Shown: positions 42,334 to 50,991 of the stretch, piece after piece
How positions within the stretch are numbered: the first letter of the stretch is position 1
Layout of the letters: every line of letters begins with the position of its first letter
From: CAZGHS01 sp964525495
Lineage (GTDB): Bacteria; Patescibacteriota; Microgenomatia; JALYQM01
Assembly (NCBI GenBank): GCA_964525495.1
Contig: CAZGHS010000007.1
Coordinates: 1 to 64,000 of the forward strand
Reading direction: 5' to 3'
DNA length: 64,000 nt
The notes under the pieces: model-generated
Database searches by the model: none
The model's input: the letters and a program-made list of their open reading frames with translations, nothing else
Told to the model about the DNA's origin: nothing
Made by a program: the position numbers and the translations under genes

Positions 42334-45300
42334 ATGGCGCAACAGCTTAATGCTCCCACAACACAACCTCTTAAAAGAGTGTTCTGGACTAATCAGAATC
42401 CAGGCGTTCCTGAACTCGATTTAAACGATGTTCAGAAAGAGTCTTACAGTGAGTTCTTGCAGAATGGTGTGCAAGAAGTACTTGAAGAATTAACACCAAT
42501 TGAAGATTTCACAGGCAACAACTGGTCTCTCGCATTTGGTAAGACCATGATAGGGAAAGCAACCTATTCACCTGAAGACGCACTCGAAAAAGGCGTCTCA
42601 TTTGAAGCCCCAATGCGTGTTGAAGCAATTTTAATCAACAAGCAGACAGGTGAACGAACAGAACAAGAAGTGTTCCTCGGCGACATTCCTTTGATGACTG
42701 ACCGCGGTACCTTTATTGTAAACGGTATTGAGCGCTGCGTAGTTAACCAGCTTGTCAGGTCCCCAGGTATTTTCTTCTCAAGCGAGTTGGAAATTGGTCA
42801 AGCACGCCCAGTGCTTACCGCTGAAGTGCGCCCAATGCGTGGTTCATGGCTCGAATTCTCAATAGGCAAAAACGACGTTATCACAGTAAAAATCGATCGA
42901 CGACGCAAATTCTCAGCTACAACACTTTTACGTGTATTCGGTGTAGCATCAAACGAAGAGATGTTTGAACTCTTCAAGGATGTGGATACAGATCCAGAAC
43001 ATCCATTTATCGCATCAACATTGGATAAAGATCCAACCACAAGCAAAGACGAAGCAATGCTTGAAATATATAAGAAAATGCGACCAGGCGATCCAGTAGT
43101 TATCGACAACGCGAACGCCTTAATGGATGCAATGTTCTTCAACTCACGACGTTATACACTCGGAAAAGTTGGACGATACAAGATCAACAAAAAACTCGAA
43201 ACAAACACAAGCATCGATCAACAGACCTTAATACTCGCAGATATCATTTCAACACTCAAATACCTCATTGGTTTAACTCGTGGTGAAGGAGAGCTCGACG
43301 ATATCGATCACTTAGCAAACCGCCGCGTTCGCCGTGTAGGTGAACTCGTACAGCAAAACGCATTCCGCGTTGGTATGCTCCGGTTAGAGCGTATGATCCG
43401 TGAAAGAATGAGCTTAACAGCTACAGACCAGCCTGTTACACCAGTCAGCTTAGTAAACGCACGTCCGATCATAGCTGCAGTCAACGAATTCTTCAGAAGC
43501 TCACAGCTTTCAGCAATTCTTGACCAAACAAATCCGTTATCTGAAATAGACAACCTTCGCCGTCTTACGGTGATGGGTACTGGTGGTATCACTCGAGAAA
43601 GAGCATCATTCTCTATTCGCGACATCAACACTTCACAGTACGGACGTATTTGTCCAATTCGTTCACCAGAAGGTCCAAACATCGGTCTCGTTACCTATCT
43701 CGCACTCTATACCAAAGTAAATGAGTACGGATTCCTGGAATCCCCATACAGAAAAGTAACAAAAGAAGCTGATGGACGCATGAAAGTTGCAAATGAGATC
43801 ACTTACCTCACAGCTGATGACGAAGAAAAATTATTCATCACACACTCTGAAGTAGCTGTAGACGACAATGGATATATCACAGACGAGCGCGTACCAGTAC
43901 GTTACAAGGGACGATTCTTCGTTACCGAAAGCAATACAGTACAGTTCGCTGACATGGTAGCACGCCAGATAGTAGGTACATCTGCATCACTCATTCCATT
44001 CGTATCACATGACGAAGCAAACCGCGCGCTCATGGGTACCCACATGCAATGTCAGGCAGTTCCGCTTATCAAACCTCAAAGCCCATTCGTTGGAACAGGT
44101 ATGGAAAAAACAGTTTCCGCATCCATGGGACGTGTGTCCTATGCTGAAACAGACGGTGTCGTAACATACGCAGGTGGAGATATCGTACGAGTTAGATATG
44201 ACGGTGCGAAAGAAGATAAAATATATACACTTCAGAAATTTGTAAGAACAGCACAGTCAACATGTTACTCACAACGCATCTCTGTAGTAACTGGCCAAAA
44301 AGTAAACAAGGGTGACCTCCTTATCGACGGTCCTTCATCAGATAATGGTGAGCTTTCACTCGGAGCTAACCTGCTTATCGCCTATATGGCGTACGAAGGT
44401 CTTGGTTACGAAGACGCGATCGTTATCTCAGATCGTCTCGTTAAAGAAGACGTACTATCTTCTATCAACATTGAAGAATACGAAGCAGCTGTAGTAGACA
44501 CTAAGCTTGGTCCAGAAGAAATGACCGCAGATATTCCAAACGTTGGCGATCTCGAGCTCTCACACTTAGATGAGCGCGGAATCGTAGTAGTGGGATCAGA
44601 AGTAGGTCCAGGAGATATCTTAGTAGGTAAGATCGCACCAAAGGGTGAATCTGAACTTACAGCAGAAGAAAGACTCTTACGTGCTATCTTCGGCGAAAAA
44701 GCTCGCGAAGTCCGCGACACTTCACTCCGCATGCCACACGGCGACCGCGGTGTTGTAGTTGAAGTCAAAGTGCTCGACAAAAACAAGGGCGACGACCTCG
44801 AGCCAGGCACAAACCAATTAGTAAAAGTAAAAGTTGTGCAGATGCGTAAAATCACTGTCGGAGACAAATTGGCAGGACGTCATGGAAACAAAGGTATTAT
44901 CTCAAAGATCGTACCTGAGTCAGACATGCCATACTTACCAGATGGTCGACCAATCGACATCATCATCTCCTCACTCTCAGTGCTTTCCCGTATGAACCTC
45001 GGGCAGTTGCTCGAAGCTCAACTCGGATTAGCAGCAGAGAAGCTTGGCTACAAAGTTGGAGTACCAGTATTTGAAGAAATCTCAGAAGAATTAATATCTA
45101 GAGAGCTCAAAAAGGCTGGCTTCCCAGAAACTGGAAAGATCAAGCTGTACGATGGACGCACAGGTGAACAGTTCGAACAGGATACAGTGGTTGGAGTTTC
45201 ACACATTCTGAAGCTTATCCACATGGTTGAAGATAAGACGCACGCACGTTCAACAGGTCCATACTCACTCGTTACACAGCAGCCTCTCGGAGGTAAAGCT

Positions 45301-45816
45301 CAGATGGGTGGACAGAGACTCGGAGAAATGGAAGTCTGGGCGCTCGAAGCATATGGCGCTGCACACATCTTGCAGGAAATGTTAACAGTGAAGTCCGACG
45401 ATGTTGTCGGTCGTGTTAAAACATTCGAAGCTATTGTTAAGGGCACACCAATTCCTGAAGCGTTGATTCCAGAATCATTCAAAGTGCTTGTCAAAGAATT
45501 ACAATCACTCTCAATCCAGGTATTAATGCTTGGATCAAACAAGAAGAAGAAAGACGCTGAGGAAATTGCAAAGACAGAGATAGACGATTCGCCTGACGCA
45601 GAAAGAGTTGCAAAAGAAGCCGCAGAAATGATGAGCGTTCTTGATGCAGAAGCAATCGTTGCAAGTCAAAATGACGTAGACGAAGTACCTCCTGGAGTCT
45701 CCGTAGCAGAATCTGGGGAAGCAGCAGGTATGACCACAGGCGCCGATGATTATGAAGAAGATGAAGATGGAGAAGACAAGGAAGAAGAGAAAAAGACTAC
45801 TAAGAAAAAGAAGTAA
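42334..45816 (+). CDS. rpoB: RNA polymerase beta subunit
   Basis: 1160 aa. Conserved blocks include the N-terminal PGVPELDLNDVQKESYSEFL, the rifampicin-region stretch ITRERASFSIRDINTSQYGR then ICPIRSPEGPNIGL, and the C-terminal GRHGNKGIISKIVPESDMPY and QPLGGKAQMGGQRLGEMEVW that closes the active site. It ends in a long tail after about residue 1070, strongly acidic and then Lys-rich (YEEDEDGEDKEEEKKTTKKK). Cytoplasmic core transcription. No ribosomal protein L10/L7 genes lie upstream as in most bacteria; alr does. rpoC follows after 45 bp. Confidence 0.99.
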   Translation: MAQQLNAPTTQPLKRVFWTNQNPGVPELDLNDVQKESYSEFLQNGVQEVLEELTPIEDFTGNNWSLAFGKTMIGKATYSPEDALEKGVSFEAPMRVEAILINKQTGERTEQEVFLGDIPLMTDRGTFIVNGIERCVVNQLVRSPGIFFSSELEIGQARPVLTAEVRPMRGSWLEFSIGKNDVITVKIDRRRKFSATTLLRVFGVASNEEMFELFKDVDTDPEHPFIASTLDKDPTTSKDEAMLEIYKKMRPGDPVVIDNANALMDAMFFNSRRYTLGKVGRYKINKKLETNTSIDQQTLILADIISTLKYLIGLTRGEGELDDIDHLANRRVRRVGELVQQNAFRVGMLRLERMIRERMSLTATDQPVTPVSLVNARPIIAAVNEFFRSSQLSAILDQTNPLSEIDNLRRLTVMGTGGITRERASFSIRDINTSQYGRICPIRSPEGPNIGLVTYLALYTKVNEYGFLESPYRKVTKEADGRMKVANEITYLTADDEEKLFITHSEVAVDDNGYITDERVPVRYKGRFFVTESNTVQFADMVARQIVGTSASLIPFVSHDEANRALMGTHMQCQAVPLIKPQSPFVGTGMEKTVSASMGRVSYAETDGVVTYAGGDIVRVRYDGAKEDKIYTLQKFVRTAQSTCYSQRISVVTGQKVNKGDLLIDGPSSDNGELSLGANLLIAYMAYEGLGYEDAIVISDRLVKEDVLSSINIEEYEAAVVDTKLGPEEMTADIPNVGDLELSHLDERGIVVVGSEVGPGDILVGKIAPKGESELTAEERLLRAIFGEKAREVRDTSLRMPHGDRGVVVEVKVLDKNKGDDLEPGTNQLVKVKVVQMRKITVGDKLAGRHGNKGIISKIVPESDMPYLPDGRPIDIIISSLSVLSRMNLGQLLEAQLGLAAEKLGYKVGVPVFEEISEELISRELKKAGFPETGKIKLYDGRTGEQFEQDTVVGVSHILKLIHMVEDKTHARSTGPYSLVTQQPLGGKAQMGGQRLGEMEVWALEAYGAAHILQEMLTVKSDDVVGRVKTFEAIVKGTPIPEALIPESFKVLVKELQSLSIQVLMLGSNKKKKDAEEIAKTEIDDSPDAERVAKEAAEMMSVLDAEAIVASQNDVDEVPPGVSVAESGEAAGMTTGADDYEEDEDGEDKEEEKKTTKKKK

Positions 45817-45848
45817 GAATTAAACTGAAATAAATTATTATTAAACAT

Positions 45849-45854
45849 AAGGAG
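45849..45854 (+). promoter_or_regulatory. Shine-Dalgarno of rpoC
   Basis: AAGGAG, 7 nt before the ATG at 45862. Confidence 0.85.
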
Positions 45855-45861
45855 TTACAAA

Positions 45862-48800
45862 ATGGCTGATATTCTAGATTTTGATGCAATACAGCTCTCC
45901 ATCGCATCTCCACAGATAATCAAGGGATGGTCGCACGGGGAAGTAACAAAGCCAGAGACAATCAACTACAGAACACTCCGACCTGAAAAAGGCGGACTCT
46001 TCTGTGAACGTATATTCGGTCCAGTCAAAGACTGGGAATGTCATTGTGGAAAATACAAGCGTATTCGATACAAGGGTATCATCTGCGATAAATGCGGTGT
46101 AGAAGTTACACAATCCAAAGTGCGCCGTGAACGTATGGCTCACATAGGGTTAGCTGCACCAGTAGCACACCCATGGTTTATGCGCGGTACACCTTCAGTA
46201 TTGAGTCTCTTACTCGATCTTTCACCACGCTCACTCGATGCGGTCATATATTTCTCTTCATACATCATCATCTCAATCGATGAATCTAAGAGAGAAAAAA
46301 TTGTTGAACAGCTTAGTTCAAAACTCGAAACACGACGCAATGAACTCAAAGAGAAAACAGACGAGCAAACAAAGAAGATAGAAGAAGAAATGGCTGAAAA
46401 ACTCACAGGCCTCAAAGACGACACACTCAAGAAAGAAGCAAAAGAGCTTTCTAAATCAGAGATAGAGCTCAAAGCTCGACAGAAAGTACAACAGCTTCGC
46501 ACAGAGTTAGCAAAAGAAGAAGGTCGTTTGGAAGAAGTATACAAAACAGTTAATGAAATGATTAACACAATCAAGCCATTAACACTCCTTTCAGAAGACG
46601 AATACTACAAACTCTATGAATACGATGCGATCGACTTCATGGAAGTTGGAATGGGTGCTGAAGCAATACTCGAGGTTCTTACAAAAATGGATCTCGGTAA
46701 AATGTCAGCTGAACTCCGTGAAGAATCAAACAAAACAACTGGTCAGCGACATCTCAAAGCAGGCAAGCGTTTAAGAATCATGGAAGGAATGAGAAATGCA
46801 AAGATTGATCCAAGCTGGATGATCTTACAGGTGCTTCCTGTTATCCCACCAGAACTCCGCCCTATGGTACAGCTCTCAGGTGGTAGATTTGCAACATCCG
46901 ATCTTAACGATCTCTACCGACGTGTTATCAATCGTAACAACCGTCTTAAGAGACTTATCGATCTCGGTGCACCATCAATCATTTTGCGCAACGAAAAGCG
47001 TATGCTCCAAGAAGCAGTTGATGCACTCATCGACTCATCACGCAAAACAGCATCACGTCTTTCAGCTCAAGCCGAAATGAAGTCAATCACTGACATGCTC
47101 CAGGGTAAGCAGGGTCGTTTCCGACAGAACTTGCTCGGTAAACGCGTTGACTACTCAGGGCGTTCAGTTATCGTTGTTGGTCCAGAGCTCAAGCTCAACC
47201 AGATGGGGCTTCCAAAAGAAATGGCTCTGGAAATGTTTAAGCCTTTCGTATTACACGAGCTCATCGTTCGTGGCTTTGCGCCAAACGTTAAATCAGCAAA
47301 ACACGTGCTCGAGCGACGATCAGGTGAAGTCTGGGATATTCTAGAAGAAATAACTAAGAACCACCCAGTGCTTCTTAACCGCGCTCCTACTTTGCACAAG
47401 CTCGGTATTCAGGCTTTCTACCCAATATTGGTAGAAGGAAACGCTATCAAAATCCATCCTTGTGTCTGCGCAGGCTATAACGCAGACTTCGACGGAGACC
47501 AGATGGCTGTTCACATCCCACTCTCACAGAGAGCACGAGATGAAGCAGTCGAATTGATGCTCGCATCAAAGAACTTGCTCTTACCATCAAGCGGTGCACC
47601 TATCACACTTCCAAACCGTGAAATGTCACTTGGCTGCTATTACTTAACATATACTCTCGAAGAAAAAGCAGATCCAAAAGCAATATTCTCGGATTACGAA
47701 GAAGCAATCTATGCACACCAGGCTGGTAAGCTGGACTTACACACCATGATCAATATCCGAAAAGACGGAAAAATGATCCAAACAACAGTTGGACGTATCT
47801 TCTTCAACGAAGTACTGCCACTCGAACTCGGATTTGTAAACAAATTAGTTGAAGGTAAACTGATCCGTAACTTGGTAATGCAAGCATACGAAACATGCGA
47901 AAACGAAGTTGTACGACAGTTCATCGACGACCTTAAGACTCTCGGATTCAAGTACGCTGACAAAGCTGGTATCTCAATCGGTATCGCAGACTGCGTCATG
48001 CATCCAGATCGTGACAGCGTTATCGTGGAAGCTGATCGACGCGTTGCAGAGATCGACGAAAACTATGCAAATGGTTTGATCACACGAGACGAAATGAAGA
48101 CACTCGCAAACGACGTATGGATCGAAACAACAGAAAAAATCCAGAAAATGACATGGGACTACATGAAATTCCTCAACCCATTGAAGATGGTTGTGGAAGC
48201 AGGAGCTCGTGGTTCTAAAGACCAAGTTAAACAGCTCCAAGGTATGCGCGGACTCGTCGCTGACCCTACAGGACGTATCGTTGAACTTCCAACAAAGTCC
48301 AACTTCCGTCTCGGACTTATGGTGTTCGAGTACTTCACATCATCACGCGGTTCTAGAAAAGGTTTCGCTGACCGCGCGCTTCGTACTTCAGCATCAGGTT
48401 ACTTAACCCGCCGCTTAGTCGATGTTGCACACGATGTGATCATTCGCGAAGAAGATTGTAATACAGGACATGGCTTCCCACAGACTCGTAAAGAGTTTGG
48501 TAAGCGCTTCCGAGAACGACTTGTTGGCCGTTTCTTATTCGAAGAAGTAAAAGACAACAGTGGAAAACTTATTGCAGACACATCAACTCTTATCACTGAA
48601 GATCTCGCAACAGCAATCGATGAAACAAGCCTCGATGTAGTATTGGTACGATCACCAATCACCTGCCAAACCAAATATGGTATGTGTCAGAAGTGCTATG
48701 GATGGGACATGTCTTCAAAGAAGCCAGTTACACTCGGTACTCCAGTTGGAGTAATCGCTGCTCAATCAATCGGAGAGCCTGGAACACAGCTTACAATGCG

Positions 48801-49554
48801 TACCTTCCACACCGGAGGTGTTATCGGAAACGACATTACACAAGGTCTTCCACGCGTTGAAGAATTGGTCGAAGCACGTACACCAAAGAGTCCAGTTCCA
48901 ATCGCTGAGATTACAGGTAAAGTTGAAATATTCGAAACTGCAGACAATATCGTAATCCGTGTAAAGTCGGAGCACATGAAGGCTGTTGAAGAGCGCGAAT
49001 ATGTATTACCACTCACCGCAGATTTGAAAGTTGAAGACGGACAAATGGTTGAAGTTGGTACTGCACTTATGAGCGGTCACTTGGATGTAAAACAAATTCT
49101 CCAGGTACAAGGCTTACAAGCAGCTCAGAAATACTTAATTGCTGAAGCACAGCTTGTGTATGAGTCTCAGGGTATTCCAATTCACGACAAGCACTTCGAA
49201 ATTATCATGAAGAAGATGTGCGATAAAGTTCGTGTAGACACACAAGGCGACACAGTACTCTTGCCAGGTGAACTCGTTGACCGCAACAGATTTGATGGAG
49301 AAAACGCAAAAGTCATGGCAGAAGGCGGAGAGCCAGCAGTCGCTCAGATCGTGATCTTAGGTATTACCAAAGCATCACTCTATACTGAATCATTCTTGTC
49401 AGCTGCGTCATTCCAGGAAACAAAGAATGTACTTACAGAAGCAGCTGTACTCGGAAAGATCGACAGACTTATTGGTTTGAAGGAAAACGTTATCATTGGA
49501 CGCCTTATCCCAACAAGCCCAGAACGCGCTCGCGATGTTCTGTTAACACACTAA
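45862..49554 (+). CDS. rpoC: RNA polymerase beta' subunit
   Basis: 1230 aa. The first zinc site is intact (CHCGKYKRIRYKGIICDKCG), as is the catalytic loop NADFDGDQMAVH and the second zinc site (EEDCNTGHG plus CQTKYGMCQKC). The bridge/trigger regions follow in order (AAQSIGEPGTQLTMRTFHTG). Between about residues 138 and 238 there is a Lys/Glu-rich insertion, predicted as a long coiled coil (KREKIVEQLSSKLETRRNEL and following), before the usual LLSEDEYYKLYEY. Comparable insertions are known in some bacterial lineages. The gene ends 27 bp before a strong intrinsic terminator. Confidence 0.99.
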   Translation: MADILDFDAIQLSIASPQIIKGWSHGEVTKPETINYRTLRPEKGGLFCERIFGPVKDWECHCGKYKRIRYKGIICDKCGVEVTQSKVRRERMAHIGLAAPVAHPWFMRGTPSVLSLLLDLSPRSLDAVIYFSSYIIISIDESKREKIVEQLSSKLETRRNELKEKTDEQTKKIEEEMAEKLTGLKDDTLKKEAKELSKSEIELKARQKVQQLRTELAKEEGRLEEVYKTVNEMINTIKPLTLLSEDEYYKLYEYDAIDFMEVGMGAEAILEVLTKMDLGKMSAELREESNKTTGQRHLKAGKRLRIMEGMRNAKIDPSWMILQVLPVIPPELRPMVQLSGGRFATSDLNDLYRRVINRNNRLKRLIDLGAPSIILRNEKRMLQEAVDALIDSSRKTASRLSAQAEMKSITDMLQGKQGRFRQNLLGKRVDYSGRSVIVVGPELKLNQMGLPKEMALEMFKPFVLHELIVRGFAPNVKSAKHVLERRSGEVWDILEEITKNHPVLLNRAPTLHKLGIQAFYPILVEGNAIKIHPCVCAGYNADFDGDQMAVHIPLSQRARDEAVELMLASKNLLLPSSGAPITLPNREMSLGCYYLTYTLEEKADPKAIFSDYEEAIYAHQAGKLDLHTMINIRKDGKMIQTTVGRIFFNEVLPLELGFVNKLVEGKLIRNLVMQAYETCENEVVRQFIDDLKTLGFKYADKAGISIGIADCVMHPDRDSVIVEADRRVAEIDENYANGLITRDEMKTLANDVWIETTEKIQKMTWDYMKFLNPLKMVVEAGARGSKDQVKQLQGMRGLVADPTGRIVELPTKSNFRLGLMVFEYFTSSRGSRKGFADRALRTSASGYLTRRLVDVAHDVIIREEDCNTGHGFPQTRKEFGKRFRERLVGRFLFEEVKDNSGKLIADTSTLITEDLATAIDETSLDVVLVRSPITCQTKYGMCQKCYGWDMSSKKPVTLGTPVGVIAAQSIGEPGTQLTMRTFHTGGVIGNDITQGLPRVEELVEARTPKSPVPIAEITGKVEIFETADNIVIRVKSEHMKAVEEREYVLPLTADLKVEDGQMVEVGTALMSGHLDVKQILQVQGLQAAQKYLIAEAQLVYESQGIPIHDKHFEIIMKKMCDKVRVDTQGDTVLLPGELVDRNRFDGENAKVMAEGGEPAVAQIVILGITKASLYTESFLSAASFQETKNVLTEAAVLGKIDRLIGLKENVIIGRLIPTSPERARDVLLTH

Positions 49555-49581
49555 ACACAGCAAAAAACAATGAAATAAAAA

Positions 49582-49606
49582 AGCCCTCACTCCGAGGGCT
49601 TTTTTT
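49582..49606. terminator. Intrinsic terminator of rpoBC, probably bidirectional
   Basis: AGCCCTC (49582-49588), 5-nt loop, GAGGGCT (49594-49600), with seven T after it and a run of A before it, so it can end transcription from both sides. On the minus strand the TGA stop of the STAS-like gene lies within it. Confidence 0.9.
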
Positions 49607-49957
49607 GTACCAGCCACGNNNNNNNNNNAGCAGAAACACTTGAACTCGATCAGTTTGATCAACCGCAGATAGCACGAAATTAATAATCCGCGCATACGTC
49701 TCATTACCCGCCAAAATCGCCATCTTGTCAAACTTAGCTCGCTTCGCCCAGCGCACTCCAGCCAGTCGAGTCGGCACATCAATCACAAACCCTTCATGAA
49801 TTTTAGAAAATATTACTGCAGGTAAATTCTTCTTCTGCATCTCCTCAATCACCCCATCCAATTGGTGAAGTGTCTCAAGCAAAATCGCTTCCGTCTGGAC
49901 GTCGTAGTACTCTACGTGAATAATATTTTGATCATCAACAGTAACTGTATTAGTCAT
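49587..49957 (-). CDS. SpoIIAA-like/STAS-like protein, broken by an assembly gap
   Basis: About 120 aa. Starts MTNTVTVDDQNIIHVEYYDV; an ATG at 49990 in the same frame overlaps the thermonuclease gene too deeply. The alternation of IHVEYYDVQTEAILLETLHQ, AVIFSKIHEGFVIDVPTR and ARIINFVLSAVDQTDRVQVF fits the SpoIIAA-like fold (beta strand, helix, strand, then membrane-facing helix). Beyond the gap at 49619-49628 the frame that reads WLVQKKPSE then TGA at 49589-49587 gives the normal family ending, which requires a true gap length of 3n+2, not 10. Function unknown. Confidence 0.6.
49619..49628. other. Assembly gap (10 N)
   Basis: Ten unknown bases inside the STAS-like gene. The reading frames on both sides agree with the family only if the true length is not 10. 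Confidence 0.99.
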
Positions 49958-49965
49958 ATAAATAC

Positions 49966-50910
49966 CTAACAATTCTTTGCTTTGCGCCACCCAGCAGCGA
50001 CAGCTTCATCTTCACTACAAAACATTCGTTCCCCGGCAGATGTATCAATACTCGTCTTCTCATAACTCCCACATCCAGGCACATGATAAATCTTCCCACC
50101 CGACGAAATATTTCCTTTAATCACACATCCGCCGCTAGTAGTAGACTGGCTAACTGCAGGAGCATTCGTTACAGAGTTTACAACCGGAACAGAAGTAGGA
50201 CTGACAGTCGCAGCCGAGACCACACCCACAGTCTGCGCTCCCAAGACAGGGGAGCTACTCTCTACCTTTTTCTTCTCATCTACCTGACACCCTGCCCACA
50301 AACCCTTTTTTGCGTCCTGTGCTGCTTTCTGCGCCTCTTTAAATATCTCCTGATACTTCACATCTGGTGGATATGAAGAAGAGTAAGCAAAGCCTTCATC
50401 CACTAAATATTTATTAACAAAAATATCGCCGATATAGACATATCTCAGCAATCGACCATATCGATCTGTCTCCGAAACATCCTTCTCAAGCTCTACGATC
50501 TTACCTTCAAGCAGCTCTTTGTTCTTAGCCGAAGCCTCTTTTCCAAAGCACTGCACCGGAGTCGCCGGCTTGACTGTCTCCGGAGTATCCACCCCGATAT
50601 ACCGCACTCGAGCTCCGCCTTCGATCTCTATAGTGTCACCGTCCACCACTTTCACTACACGAGCACGTACTCGACCAGCAGTAGTACTCTCATTCAACAC
50701 TGCTGAATCAGACGAGAAATCTTCATCAATAGTATGAGTAGGTTGTGAGGAAGCTCGAACAACTTGTTCTAAGCCACTTGGACTAGGAGAAGGGGAAGAT
50801 TTTTGAGTTGAATTAAAAGCGCCATTTACAAGCCAACCAGCAGAAAAGACAAATGCAAAAACAAGCACCACAAGAGCGTTCTTTAGTTTCGGAGATACTC
50901 TGCCTTCCAT
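49966..50910 (-). CDS. Secreted thermonuclease (SNase) with C-terminal cysteine domain
   Basis: 314 aa from the promoter-supported start. An N-terminal span (NALVVLVFAFVFSAGWLV) and a Ser/Pro linker precede a staphylococcal-nuclease fold: VVKVVDGDTIEIEGGARVRY, GVDTPET (calcium/catalytic Asp), TDRYGRLLRYVYI (catalytic Arg) and EGFAYSS. A second linker leads to a ~55-residue domain with four cysteines (GGCVIKGNISSGGKIYHVPG, CGSYEKT, MFCSEDEAVAAGWRKAKNC). It cuts nucleic acids outside the cell, which fits nucleotide scavenging by a reduced-genome organism. Confidence 0.9.
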   Translation of the reverse strand: MEGRVSPKLKNALVVLVFAFVFSAGWLVNGAFNSTQKSSPSPSPSGLEQVVRASSQPTHTIDEDFSSDSAVLNESTTAGRVRARVVKVVDGDTIEIEGGARVRYIGVDTPETVKPATPVQCFGKEASAKNKELLEGKIVELEKDVSETDRYGRLLRYVYIGDIFVNKYLVDEGFAYSSSYPPDVKYQEIFKEAQKAAQDAKKGLWAGCQVDEKKKVESSSPVLGAQTVGVVSAATVSPTSVPVVNSVTNAPAVSQSTTSGGCVIKGNISSGGKIYHVPGCGSYEKTSIDTSAGERMFCSEDEAVAAGWRKAKNC

Positions 50911-50916
50911 AAATTT

Positions 50917-50922
50917 AGTATA
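50917..50922 (-). promoter_or_regulatory. -10 box of the thermonuclease gene, leaderless type
   Basis: TATACT on the minus strand, 6 nt (AAATTT) before the ATG at 50910. It excludes the in-frame ATG at 50925. Confidence 0.55.
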
Positions 50923-50954
50923 CACCTAATTTTGACCACCCAATTATCCTATAG

Positions 50955-50983
50955 TTGAAAAATCAGGTAAAAAGGCGTAAAAT
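50955..50983 (+). promoter_or_regulatory. Promoter of the ABC-type ATPase gene
   Basis: TTGAAA (50955-50960), 17-bp spacer, TAAAAT (50978-50983), 8 nt to the ATG at 50992. Confidence 0.6.
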
Positions 50984-50991
50984 CTGCATTT

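Noticed and set aside
46280..46580. Coiled-coil insertion in rpoC as a new domain
   Set aside because: Insertions of this kind before the LLSEDEY segment are known in several bacterial lineages; it is noted in the gene entry only.
49505..49782. Minus-strand frames running from the N gap into the end of rpoC
   Set aside because: They read through the intrinsic terminator and rpoC; the family ending fits a third frame with a stop at 49587.
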